Assembly (NCBI GenBank): GCA_021531755.1 | Contig: JADYUK010000016.1 | Coordinates: forward strand, 1-64,000 | Length of the DNA stretch: 64,000 bases | Origin: Hoylesella loescheii | GTDB lineage: Bacteria > Bacteroidota > Bacteroidia > Bacteroidales > Bacteroidaceae | Direction of reading: 5' to 3' | Shown: positions 1-8,291 of the stretch, in pieces | Numbering within the stretch: the stretch's first letter is position 1 | How the letters are laid out: the number at the start of each line of letters is the position of its first letter | The notes under the pieces: generated by a model | What the model was told of the DNA's origin: nothing | Seen by the model: the letters and a program-made list of their open reading frames with translations, nothing else | Databases searched by the model: none | Program-made: the position numbers and the translations under genes

Positions 1-34
1 CTTTCAGGAGAACCGTTGTTCTCAGAAGCGAGTG

Positions 35-65
35 CAAAGGTACGCACTTTTTCTGAACCACGCAA
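35..65 (-). promoter_or_regulatory. Putative promoter for a leftward gene beyond the window edge
   Basis: Read on the minus strand, TACCTTTG lies at 42-35 and TTG at 65-63, 20 nt apart. This is the Bacteroidota -7/-33 arrangement. The first bases of the window would be the start of the transcript of a gene lying off the left edge. The motif match is direct; function is inferred. Confidence 0.4.
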
Positions 66-410
66 GAGTTTTCGGGAAAAAATTTCAAATTTAATGCATT
101 TTCCTGCTGTTGTTGACGGAGGTCAAGGACATATACGACATACACATTATTATATATTATATAGACAGAGGGGAAATGGAGCGGGAGAGATGGGAGGGTG
201 AAGATGGGAGGGTGGAAGATACAGGGGGGGGGACTACTACTGTCCGGTAAAACTATCTTTTCTCATCCTGAAGTTTACCGGACAGTAGTAAGTATTAATA
301 ATGAGACTTCTTTTAGTGATTGTCAATTATCAGGACTTCATACAGGTGTGTATGAGTCAATACAGTTCATGGCAGTATTATTCAGCCTGCCACCTTATGT
401 GCGTAGGGAA
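66..410. other. Gene-free stretch downstream of speA
   Basis: No convincing gene is seen. The short reading frames here have no family resemblance and run through G-rich low-complexity sequence near 181-235. The stretch contains the perfect inverted repeat listed separately at 235-290. Confidence 0.6.
235..290. repeat. Perfect 17-bp inverted repeat, possible IS/MITE remnant
   Basis: Bases 235-251 (TACTACTGTCCGGTAAA) are the exact reverse complement of 274-290, separated by 22 nt. A near-identical half site, TACTGTCAGGTAAA, occurs alone at 6788-6801 (13 of 14 bases). Two related inverted ends flanking almost nothing fit an internally deleted insertion element. A transcription terminator for the leftward speA is the alternative, but there is no T-run on that strand. 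Confidence 0.45.
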
Positions 411-2306
411 CTATCCCTCCAGATATGTGTAGCTGTATAGTCCGGAGCGGTAGTTGGAGATAAACTCTCGACCCTCATCGGCTGTTATGATGCCGTGCTT
501 TATTGAGCGGTTCACCCATACCTCTATGGAGCGTGCCATGCGCTTAGGGTCGAACTGCACATAGTCGAGCACGTCAGCGATGGTCTCTCCCTCAATAATC
601 TTGTCTATCACATACTTGCCGTCCTTCACCTTTATATGCACGGCGTTGGTGTCGCCGAAAAGGTTGTGGAGGTCGCCAAGTATCTCCTGGTATGCCCCAA
701 CGAGGAATACTCCTATATAATATGGCTCTCCATCTCGCAGGGGGTGTACTGGCAGGTGATAGCAGTTGTTTGATGTTGATATGAAATTGTCTATCTTTCC
801 GTCTGAGTCGCACGTGATGTCCTGGAGCGTGGCATAGCGTTTTGGTTTCTCGTTCAGCCTTGATATTGGCATGACAGGGAATATCTGGTCAATAGCCCAG
901 GAGTCTGGGAGCGACTGGAAAAGAGAGAAATTGCAGAAGTATTTCTCCGGCAGGCTCTTCGCTATGACACGCAGCTCGTCAGGTGCATGCTTTGACGACG
1001 CTACCATGGCGTTCACCTCGCGTGCTATTGTCCAGAAGAGCCGCTCGACAACGGCACGTGTCTCAAGGTCTACCAATCCGAGATTGAACAGGTCGAGAGC
1101 CTCCTCGCGTATCTGTGTCGCATCGTGCCACATCTCGAGCAGGCGGTTCTGCGACAGGTTGTCCCATATCTCGTAGAGGTCTTTCACAAGCTCGTGTGCG
1201 TCCTCGCTGATTTCCTCGTCCTCGCCGAAGACAGGTAGATGTGTGCTCGCTAGAACCTCGAATATGAGCACTGAGTGGTGGGCGGCAAGCGAGCGGCCAG
1301 ACTCTATGATGATATCCGGCTGGGGGAGGGAGTTCTTCTTGCATGTGTCGACGATGGAGTATATGGCATCGTTGACATATTCTTGTATGGAGTAGTTTAT
1401 GCTGTTGCCAGAGATGGACGAGTGGGTGCCGTCATAATTGACTCCGAGGCCTCCGCCGATATCCACGAAGCTGATAGCGTAGCCCATCTTCTGGAGCTGG
1501 ACATAGAACTGCATCGCCTCTTTCAATGCTGTCTTTATGCGCCGTATGTTTGTCACCTGGCTGCCTATGTGGAAGTGGATAAGCTTCAGACAGTCTCTGA
1601 GATTCTCCTTGTCGAGCAAGGCGAGAGCCTCGAACAGCTCGCTGGAGTTGAGTCCGAACTTGCTCACGTCGCCGCCGGACTCTTCCCATTTGCCGCTGCC
1701 AGAGCTTGCCAGCTTTATGCGTATGCCTATATTGGGCTTGATGTCCAGCCGTTTAGACAGGGCGGCTATCGTGTGCAGCTCCTTCATCTTCTCCACCACG
1801 AGATATATTTTCCTACCCATCTTCTGGGCGAGAAGCGCGAGCTTTATGTAGCTCTCGTCCTTATATCCGTTGCAGATAATCATCGAGTCGGTATCTGTGT
1901 TTATCGACAGCACAGCATGCAACTCGGGCTTGGAGCCAGCCTCAAGGCCTACCTTATACTTAGGGTCATGGTTGACAAGCTCCTCTACGACAGGGCGCAT
2001 CTGGTTCACCTTGATGGGGTATACGATATAGCTGTTGCCTGTATATGAATACTCCTCAGCAGCATGCTCGAAACATTTTGATATCTTCTCAATGCGGTTG
2101 TTAAGTATGTCTGGGAAACGTAGCAGCACAGGGGCTGATATGTCATGTCCCTGAAGCTCCTCCATGAGGCTTATGGCGTCTATCTCCGGGCCGCCCTCCT
2201 TGGGCGTTACGGTGAGATGGCCTTGGGCGTTGATTGTGAAATAGCCCTTGCCCCAACTGTTTATGTTGTATAACTCAGCAGAATCTTCTGTTGTCCACTT
2301 TCTCAT
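411..2306 (-). CDS. speA: Biosynthetic arginine decarboxylase
   Basis: Converts L-arginine to agmatine and CO2 with pyridoxal phosphate, the first step of polyamine synthesis; cytoplasmic. The 631-residue length is typical of the large biosynthetic ADC family (fold III, alanine-racemase-like barrel). The PLP lysine is K99 in YPIKVNQ, and the barrel motifs HFHIGSQ, DIGGGLGVNYDG and ESGRS are all present. It is the last gene of a leftward run behind the carboxyspermidine genes, 30 nt after the decarboxylase stop, so co-transcription is likely. Its product agmatine is the substrate of the agmatinase at the other end of the cluster. Start MRKWTTED agrees with homologues. Identification is secure. 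Confidence 0.97.
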   Translation of the reverse strand: MRKWTTEDSAELYNINSWGKGYFTINAQGHLTVTPKEGGPEIDAISLMEELQGHDISAPVLLRFPDILNNRIEKISKCFEHAAEEYSYTGNSYIVYPIKVNQMRPVVEELVNHDPKYKVGLEAGSKPELHAVLSINTDTDSMIICNGYKDESYIKLALLAQKMGRKIYLVVEKMKELHTIAALSKRLDIKPNIGIRIKLASSGSGKWEESGGDVSKFGLNSSELFEALALLDKENLRDCLKLIHFHIGSQVTNIRRIKTALKEAMQFYVQLQKMGYAISFVDIGGGLGVNYDGTHSSISGNSINYSIQEYVNDAIYSIVDTCKKNSLPQPDIIIESGRSLAAHHSVLIFEVLASTHLPVFGEDEEISEDAHELVKDLYEIWDNLSQNRLLEMWHDATQIREEALDLFNLGLVDLETRAVVERLFWTIAREVNAMVASSKHAPDELRVIAKSLPEKYFCNFSLFQSLPDSWAIDQIFPVMPISRLNEKPKRYATLQDITCDSDGKIDNFISTSNNCYHLPVHPLRDGEPYYIGVFLVGAYQEILGDLHNLFGDTNAVHIKVKDGKYVIDKIIEGETIADVLDYVQFDPKRMARSIEVWVNRSIKHGIITADEGREFISNYRSGLYSYTYLEG

Positions 2307-2336
2307 TTCTTGTCTGGTTTTCTGTACCTGTTAATG

Positions 2337-3512
2337 CTATGGGAGTGCCCCCATGCGTTGTTTATAGTCCATATATCCGAATTCTCTGACTTTACTGTAC
2401 CCCGTAGCGGGGTCGTAAATGATTATTGATGGATGGCTGACACCGTTGAACATCGTCGTCTTCACCATAGTGTAGTGTATCATGTCCCTGAAGACAACAT
2501 TGTCGCCGACTGACGGCTGGTGGCCTTCATTGTCAAAGTTCCATGCTCCATAGGTGTCGCCGGCAAGACAGGAGTTGCCTCCCATGTACCATCCCTCCTC
2601 TCCGTCTGCGCTCTTGTGCATACCGATTATCTCTGGCTGGTAGGGCATCTCAAGACAGTCGGGCATATGGCAGGCGAACGAGACATTGAGCATCATTGTC
2701 CTACGCCCACCGTTACATACGATGTCTTCCACACGGGACAGAAGCACGCCGGTATCCCACGTGAAGGCGCTGCCGGGCTCAAGGATAACCTTAAGATGGG
2801 GATGACGGCTGCGGAAATCACGTAGGATGGATATCAGCTCATCCTCGTCATAGTCCGCATGGGTCATCAAGTGCCCTCCACCCATATTCAGCCATTTCAC
2901 CTTGGGCAACAGATGGCCGAAACGCTCCTCCAAGGCTGCGAGGGTCTGCCGGAGGTCTGAGGGACGTGACTCGCATAGCGAATGAAAGTGGAGGCCCTCA
3001 ATACCATCTGGCAGGACGGGGAGGTCGGCAGAGCGTATGCCGAGTCTTGACTGCGGACTTGACGGGTCGTAGAGTGCCGTCTCCACTGTGCTGTGCTCGG
3101 GGTTCACTCTCAAGCCGCATGATATGCCTGCCTTCTGCGCCTTCATGCCGTGCCGCGCGTACTGGCTGAGTGAGTTGAATGTGATGTGGCTGCTGCACTC
3201 TATTATGCCGTCTATATCCTCGTCGGTATATACAGGGGCGTATGTGTGGGCCTTGACGCCCATCTCCTCGTATACCAGTCGCGCCTCTGAGAGAGAGCTT
3301 GCGGTGGCTCCGTCACAGTATTGGCGTATCAATGGGAAAACGGCCCATGTGGCATTGGCCTTCAGGGCTGCTATGATGCAGACGCCTGCCTCACGCCTCA
3401 CACGGTCTATCACCTCAAGGTTTGACCTCAGCGCTGTGGCATGGAGTATATATGAAGGGTTTGGGACACCATTCAGGTCCCATTCCCTCCATAGGCGGTC
3501 CTTGTCTGTCAT
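2337..3512 (-). CDS. nspC: Carboxynorspermidine/carboxyspermidine decarboxylase
   Basis: PLP enzyme that decarboxylates carboxyspermidine (or carboxynorspermidine) to spermidine (or norspermidine), the last step of the S-adenosylmethionine-independent triamine route. The 391 residues form an alanine-racemase-type barrel followed by a C-terminal beta domain. K51 in AALKANATWA is the Schiff-base lysine, and HFHSLCES and the GGGH phosphate loop follow. I chose the ATG at 3512 because it overlaps the stop of the upstream dehydrogenase as ATGA (3509-3512), which indicates translational coupling; an in-frame ATG at 3545 would add 11 non-conserved residues. The substrate is probably carboxyspermidine, since the cluster makes putrescine; this is inference. 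Confidence 0.93.
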   Translation of the reverse strand: MTDKDRLWREWDLNGVPNPSYILHATALRSNLEVIDRVRREAGVCIIAALKANATWAVFPLIRQYCDGATASSLSEARLVYEEMGVKAHTYAPVYTDEDIDGIIECSSHITFNSLSQYARHGMKAQKAGISCGLRVNPEHSTVETALYDPSSPQSRLGIRSADLPVLPDGIEGLHFHSLCESRPSDLRQTLAALEERFGHLLPKVKWLNMGGGHLMTHADYDEDELISILRDFRSRHPHLKVILEPGSAFTWDTGVLLSRVEDIVCNGGRRTMMLNVSFACHMPDCLEMPYQPEIIGMHKSADGEEGWYMGGNSCLAGDTYGAWNFDNEGHQPSVGDNVVFRDMIHYTMVKTTMFNGVSHPSIIIYDPATGYSKVREFGYMDYKQRMGALP

Positions 3513-4699
3513 AGCTCTATGTCTATGTCGAATTTCTCTATCCAAGGCAGTCCCTTCTCGCCTAACTCAGCCAAGAATGGGTCTGGGTCGAACTGCTCTA
3601 CATTATATACACCTGGCTTCTTCCACAGGCCACGGGCGAACATCGAGGCTCCCAATGCAGCAGGGACACCTGTTGTGAAGCTGACTGCCTGCGTGCCAGT
3701 CTCCTGATATGCCTTCTCGTGGTCGCAGTTGTTGTATATGTAGTATGTATGCTCCTTGCCGTCCTTTATGCCACGGATGCGGCAGCCGATGGATGTCTGG
3801 CCGTGGTAGTTGGCACCAAGCGACTTGGGGTCGGGCAGGACAGCCTTCAGGAACTGTATCGGCACTATCTCCACTCCGTTGTATATGATAGGGTCTATGC
3901 GGGCCATGCCGATGTTCTGTATCACACGGAGATGGGTCAGATACTCCTGGCCGAATGTCATCCAGAACCGTGCGCGCTTGATTGATGGATAATGTTTCAC
4001 AAGCGACTCCAGCTCCTCGTGGTATATGAGGTATGACTCGCGCTCGCCTATCTCCGGATAATTGAGAGGCTTGTGTATCTCGTGTGGCTCTGTCGTTATC
4101 CACTCTCCATTCTCATAATACCGGCCTTTCTGGGTCACCTCGCGGATGTTTATCTCAGGATTGAAGTTTGTGGCGAAGGCCATGCCGTGGTTGCCCGCGT
4201 TACAGTCAACAATGTCAAGATAGTGTATCTCGTCAAAGTGATGCTTTGCGGCATAGGCTGTGAAAATTGCCGACACACCGGGGTCGAAGCCACAACCGAG
4301 GATTGCGGTGAGCCCCTTCTCCTTGAAACGGTCATGGTATGCCCATTGCCAGCTGTACTCAAAGTGAGCCTCGTCCTTCGGCTCGTAGTTTGCCGTGTCG
4401 AGATAGTTGACACCACACTCCAAGCAGGCGTCCATGATAGTGAGGTCCTGATAAGGAAGGGCTACGTTAATTACAAGATCCGGCTCGAAGGAACGCATCA
4501 GAGTGACAAGGGCTTCAACGTTGTCAGCGTCTACCTCTGCCGTCTTTATCCTGTCACCGCCTATAGCGTTGGCTATCTGGTCACATTTGGATTTCGTACG
4601 GCTTGCCAGCATGATGTCTGTGAACACATCATCCTTGGCTACCTTGTGTGCCACTACTGTTCCTACACCGCCGGCACCGATAATTAATACTTTTGACAT
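3509..4699 (-). CDS. Carboxynorspermidine/carboxyspermidine dehydrogenase (saccharopine dehydrogenase family)
   Basis: Reductively condenses aspartate semialdehyde with putrescine (giving carboxyspermidine) or diaminopropane, using NADPH. The 396-residue protein opens with a Rossmann nucleotide loop, VLIIGAGGVGTVVAHKVA (about residues 4-21), followed by the saccharopine dehydrogenase C-terminal fold, including GCGFDPGVSAIF. Its TGA overlaps the decarboxylase ATG by four bases. Agmatinase lies 138 nt upstream on the same strand, supplying putrescine. The family is sometimes annotated as LYS1-like saccharopine dehydrogenase, but the neighbours fix the role in triamine synthesis. Confidence 0.93.
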   Translation of the reverse strand: MSKVLIIGAGGVGTVVAHKVAKDDVFTDIMLASRTKSKCDQIANAIGGDRIKTAEVDADNVEALVTLMRSFEPDLVINVALPYQDLTIMDACLECGVNYLDTANYEPKDEAHFEYSWQWAYHDRFKEKGLTAILGCGFDPGVSAIFTAYAAKHHFDEIHYLDIVDCNAGNHGMAFATNFNPEINIREVTQKGRYYENGEWITTEPHEIHKPLNYPEIGERESYLIYHEELESLVKHYPSIKRARFWMTFGQEYLTHLRVIQNIGMARIDPIIYNGVEIVPIQFLKAVLPDPKSLGANYHGQTSIGCRIRGIKDGKEHTYYIYNNCDHEKAYQETGTQAVSFTTGVPAALGASMFARGLWKKPGVYNVEQFDPDPFLAELGEKGLPWIEKFDIDIEL

Positions 4700-4837
4700 T
4701 TATTCTTCTTGATAGTATTATGGATGCAGAGTACAGAATTGAGGACCCTGCGGACTCATTGTTCTCACATTGCTCGCGCCACAACATTGATGGCGCATGT
4801 CTTCATGGCATCATATGGCGGCAGAATGGGGCTGACT

Positions 4838-5683
4838 CTACTTGAACCTCATGCTCAGGAACTGGTATATCAGCTTGGCGGCAAGAAAGTCTGGAGCCTT
4901 GTTCGCGCTGTTGGGGCATAACTCGACTACATCAAGCCCGACAACGTTATGCTCAGAGATAATGCGCCGAAGAAGACGGATGACCTGACGGTATGTCAGA
5001 CCGTCAGGCTCTGGAGTGCCCGTTGACGGCATATAGGCGGGGTCGAGCACATCAAGGTCAATCGTGATATACACATCTTTGTTAAGCTGGCGCGAGACTG
5101 CCGCTTCCCAACCTTCCGTCTCATGAATATTGTGGGCGTAGAATATACGCTCCTGGTCTATGTTCTTCTTCTCCTCTATTGCCGAGCTGCGTATGCCCAC
5201 CTGTGTTATCGACTGGCATACTTCTCTCGCACGGGCCATCACACAGGCATGATTGTGGCTCGAGCCCTCATATTCATCACGCATATCGGAGTGGGCATCA
5301 AGCTGAAGGATGGATAGCCCGGGGTAATGTTTTGATGCTGAGCGGAATGCACCGATACTGACTGAATGCTCCCCTCCGATAAGGACAGGGAACTTCCCGT
5401 CATCATATATCCCGTCCATACGCTGCTCCACATCTTCCGACATATGCTCCGGACTGTCTGATGTGAGTACCGGACTCAATGTCGATATTCCCTTCTTGTA
5501 TACCTCCGTCTCAGTCTCAAGGTCGTAGAACTCAAGGTTGTACGATGCGTCAAGCAGTGCCTCAGGCCCCTTGTCCGCTCCCTTTATCCACGTGCTCGTA
5601 CCGTCGTATGGGACCGGTAGTATCGCTATTGCTGATGTCTCATACTTTGTCTCAGCTGCCGTGAAGTCTCCAAAGTTTCTCAT
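4838..5683 (-). CDS. speB: Agmatinase
   Basis: Hydrolyses agmatine to putrescine and urea; a binuclear manganese enzyme of the arginase/ureohydrolase family. All metal-binding signatures are visible: GGEHSVSIGAF, DAHSDMRDEYEGSSHNHACVM, and TIDLDVLDPAYMPSTGTPEP. The 281-residue form starting MRNFGDFTAAE fits the family; an in-frame upstream ATG at 5791 would add 36 residues without family features. It is the first gene of the leftward polyamine cluster. Many Bacteroidales instead use agmatine deiminase plus N-carbamoylputrescine amidase, so the ureohydrolase route here is worth noting. Confidence 0.95.
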   Translation of the reverse strand: MRNFGDFTAAETKYETSAIAILPVPYDGTSTWIKGADKGPEALLDASYNLEFYDLETETEVYKKGISTLSPVLTSDSPEHMSEDVEQRMDGIYDDGKFPVLIGGEHSVSIGAFRSASKHYPGLSILQLDAHSDMRDEYEGSSHNHACVMARAREVCQSITQVGIRSSAIEEKKNIDQERIFYAHNIHETEGWEAAVSRQLNKDVYITIDLDVLDPAYMPSTGTPEPDGLTYRQVIRLLRRIISEHNVVGLDVVELCPNSANKAPDFLAAKLIYQFLSMRFK

Positions 5684-6003
5684 TATATTCTGCCTGTGTT
5701 TTTTTCTGATGTTTCTGAGGTGTTGAGCTGATATATGGCTTGAATTTAGGTTATGCCATGTCTCTGCCCCACTAGCTGCCCATACACCCATTAGCCATAT
5801 GCCCTATGGCCTGAAAAGGAGAGCGTTGACAATGCCGGAAACAGCCTGCTACAATACTGTCGGCGGCGTGTTCCATACCTCCCCACAGAGTGATTATGGT
5901 TCGTCTTCCCACTGGCATACAGCCATACTCCTCCGCATTGCATTTCCAGGAGTAGGATGACGGCAATTCAGCACCTCATTTTTCATTCTCTGTTATATCT
6001 TCA

Positions 6004-6011
6004 CAAAGGTA
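6004..6011 (-). promoter_or_regulatory. Putative -7 box upstream of speB
   Basis: TACCTTTG is read on the minus strand. No clear -33 element lies at the right distance. If used, it would give the polyamine mRNA a leader of about 315 nt before the speB start at 5683. Inferred from motif only. Confidence 0.3.
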
Positions 6012-6586
6012 CACTATTTCGATGAAAAATGCCTTTTTTGACTTCATAATAAATGTTAATTGACTATCACAATGCCATGCCCGGCTGCTATTCCAGATTC
6101 CAATTAATCTCACAAGGTGCCTTCTTGCTGCATTATGCCCCTCTTTTGACAATATAGACACTGATGTCTCTGGCAATTCTCCCTGCCGCATCTCTCGCCA
6201 TGTTATACACACGTCCATACTGCCACATCCCCGATATAGGAAGTCCGAAGCAGGTGGTTCTCACTGCCACAGCGCTGCAATCATCCCTATAAACTCGCCA
6301 TTACCCTATTCTTAATTCAGGCATACGATCCTTGAAGCCACGCCCTATGGTACAGCAACTGTGCAGAGAGGCTATAACGATAGCCGCAAACTCCTAGTCT
6401 CCGACCATCCCATTCTTCACTTCTGGAACTTGTCATAACACCCGTCTCAATCATCACATCCTCCACCTCTGCATCCCATCCTCAATCTCTGCAACGCATG
6501 TCACAATCCCCTACCCCACTCGCCAGCCACTGCCCGGTCCTCTCATTGCCTCAAGTCCTAACGTCACATCATTCCATCTCATGCAG

Positions 6587-6669
6587 TAAAGACTGAGTAA
6601 TCACCATGCCATTCAGTACGAGTGAAACATTAAAGACTCAGTAATTACACTATAAAGACTCAGTCTTTG
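6587..6669. repeat. Three copies of TAAAGACTSAGTAATYAC, the last palindromic
   Basis: Copies begin at 6587, 6631 and 6653. The first two match over 18 bases with two differences. The third changes after TAAAGACTCAGT into CTTTG, creating the perfect palindrome AAAGACT-C-AGTCTTT (6654-6668). No gene is close. Purpose unknown. Confidence 0.6.
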
Positions 6670-6787
6670 TAGATTCAATGACTATCTTCTCAGGGATAAC
6701 GCATTATGGATAGCTAGATAAAAGAATCTGGCGCGTTTGTTGATTTATATTCGTCAAGAAGGTTTTGTATCCTTGTTCTGGAATTAT

Positions 6788-6801
6788 TACTGTCAGGTAA
6801 A
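6788..6801. repeat. Lone half of the 235-290 inverted repeat
   Basis: TACTGTCAGGTAAA matches 13 of 14 bases of the arm at 238-251. A matching second arm was not found nearby. It may be one end of a decayed insertion sequence. Confidence 0.35.
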
Positions 6802-6932
6802 CCTTTTGGGTGAGTAACGATAGATAAACTAGGGGCAGCCGATGTGGCAATAGAAGACGCTGCTGTAGCCTGGAAGGCTGTACGAAAGCGAGGCGTGACG
6901 GATTTGCTTAAAACAGGCTTCATTGGCCAGAA

Positions 6933-7034
6933 GGGGGACAAGGGGACGAGAGTAGGGACACTGAGATGGTGCCGTCTCCACTGTCTGACGTGCGCTCGGG
7001 GGGACAAGGGGATGAGAGCAGGGACACTGAGATG
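6933..7034. repeat. 36-bp direct repeat, two copies 66 bp apart
   Basis: Bases 6933-6968 and 6999-7034 agree at 34 of 36 positions (core GGGGGACAAGGGGA then GGGACACTGAGATG). G-rich on the plus strand; not coding as far as can be seen. Confidence 0.65.
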
Positions 7035-7176
7035 TCGAGGAAGGGGAATATCCTGGCGGCAGGCGGAATGAAATGTATATCTGTGTGAAAAAGAGATAAG
7101 AAAAAGACAAAAAGTGTTCCATAAACCTCAGGACATTAAAAAAAACAGAAAATGCCTTATATAATAATATGTATAA

Positions 7177-7208
7177 TTTGGGCGATTAAATAATTTTCGA
7201 TAATTTTG
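7177..7208 (+). promoter_or_regulatory. Promoter upstream of the coiled-coil gene
   Basis: TTTG at 7177-7180 and TAATTTTG at 7201-7208, 20 nt apart, match the Bacteroidota housekeeping promoter. The start codon at 7313 would follow a leader of about 100 nt. Confidence 0.55.
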
Positions 7209-7312
7209 CACGACAAAATCAGGCGGTCCGGCAGATGTCCCGCACTGGGAATACCCTCCGCACAACCGCCTCACCGAGACTGACAAAAACATAAAAACAA
7301 CGACATACACCT

Positions 7313-8188
7313 ATGAACAAGAAAGTTATCATCCCCATCTTCGTGATTCTGCTGCTTGCGCTCGCAGGCACCGTGGTCTATCTTACAGCAAGCCTCAAGG
7401 AACAGAAGGCAGCCAACGAGGAGATGCAGGAGCTTGCAGAGCTTGACAAGAAGGAAATGGAGAATGAGTACCAGCGCTTCGCCGACCAATACTCAGAGAT
7501 GAAGACCCGAATCAACAATGACTCTATCGTGGCCCAGCTGACAAAGGAACAGCTCCGCACCCAGGAGCTGCTGAAAGAGCTCCAGCAAGTAAAGAGCAGC
7601 AACATACGCGAGATAACACGCCTGAAGAAAGAGCTGGCGACATGCCGCGCCGTCATCAGGAGCTATGTCCTCGAGATAGACTCGCTCAACCGCCTGAACC
7701 AGAACCTTCGCAACGAGAACACACAAATACGCGGACAATACGAGGAGGCGAACAGGCAGATAGCCGGACTGAACAATGAGAAGGCATCGCTGTCAGAGAA
7801 GATAGCCATAGCCGCACAGCTCGACGCCACGGGCATAAACATGTCCATGCTTACCGACAAGGGGAAGAAAGCCAAGTCGCTGAAGAAGTGCCGCAACTTC
7901 CAGGTGACATTCAGCATAGCGAGGAATGTGACAGCAAGCACAGGGAACAAGAACGTCTATGTGCAGATAAAGACACCGACAAACACGACTGTATCGGCTG
8001 CAGGCTCTATAGCCTACGAGAACCGCAACATACAATACTCTGGAAAGAAGAGCGTCGAATACACTGGCGAGGAGACACCCGTCAGCATGTTCTGCCGTGT
8101 CAGCGAGGCCCTCATAGAGGGAACATACCGTGTCAGCATCTTCTGCGACGGGAACATGATAGGCAGCCGCAGCTTCACGCTTAAATAA
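7313..8188 (+). CDS. Membrane-anchored coiled-coil protein of unknown function
   Basis: A 291-residue protein. Residues about 4-27 (VIIPIFVILLLALAGTVVYLTA) form one N-terminal membrane anchor. Residues about 30-170 are a long, charged, heptad-rich coiled coil. A compact C-terminal domain of about 110 residues follows (VTFSIARNVTASTGNKNVYVQI through GSRSFTLK), probably beta-rich and in the periplasm if the N-terminus is cytoplasmic. Related Bacteroidota proteins are often misnamed SMC or chromosome segregation proteins because of the coiled coil. It has its own promoter and precedes the TolC gene by 103 nt, so a link to the export operon is possible but unproven. No catalytic motif is visible. 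Confidence 0.75.
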   Translation: MNKKVIIPIFVILLLALAGTVVYLTASLKEQKAANEEMQELAELDKKEMENEYQRFADQYSEMKTRINNDSIVAQLTKEQLRTQELLKELQQVKSSNIREITRLKKELATCRAVIRSYVLEIDSLNRLNQNLRNENTQIRGQYEEANRQIAGLNNEKASLSEKIAIAAQLDATGINMSMLTDKGKKAKSLKKCRNFQVTFSIARNVTASTGNKNVYVQIKTPTNTTVSAAGSIAYENRNIQYSGKKSVEYTGEETPVSMFCRVSEALIEGTYRVSIFCDGNMIGSRSFTLK

Positions 8189-8291
8189 TGGCTACGCATA
8201 TAGAACCAGCCAAAACACCTCTCTGGTGGAAAGACAAAGCATACATTATCATCTGAGAAGAAAAAAAGATAACACCCCACCCTCACACAGC

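Larger units (their letters stand above)
5684..7176. other. 1.5-kb gene-free, repeat-bearing region
   Basis: Several 60-97 codon frames exist, but none shows a recognisable family or a convincing start. The stretch contains the possible leftward promoter at 6004-6011, three copies of a TAAAGACTCAGTAAT motif (6587-6669), a lone IS-like end (6788-6801) and a 36-bp direct repeat (6933-7034). It looks like decayed mobile or intergenic repeat DNA rather than genes. Confidence 0.5.

Noticed and set aside
1275..2048. 257-codon open frame on the plus strand inside speA
   Set aside because: It is fully antisense to a clear arginine decarboxylase; the protein has no family features and reflects the codon bias of speA.
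5976..6218. 80-codon minus-strand frame
   Set aside because: It covers the -7 box at 6004-6011 and has no recognisable motif or ribosome site. Could be a repeat-borne peptide, but support is too thin.
6714..7007. 97-codon minus-strand frame
   Set aside because: It is built largely from the G-rich direct repeat and the IS-like end. No transposase motif was found.
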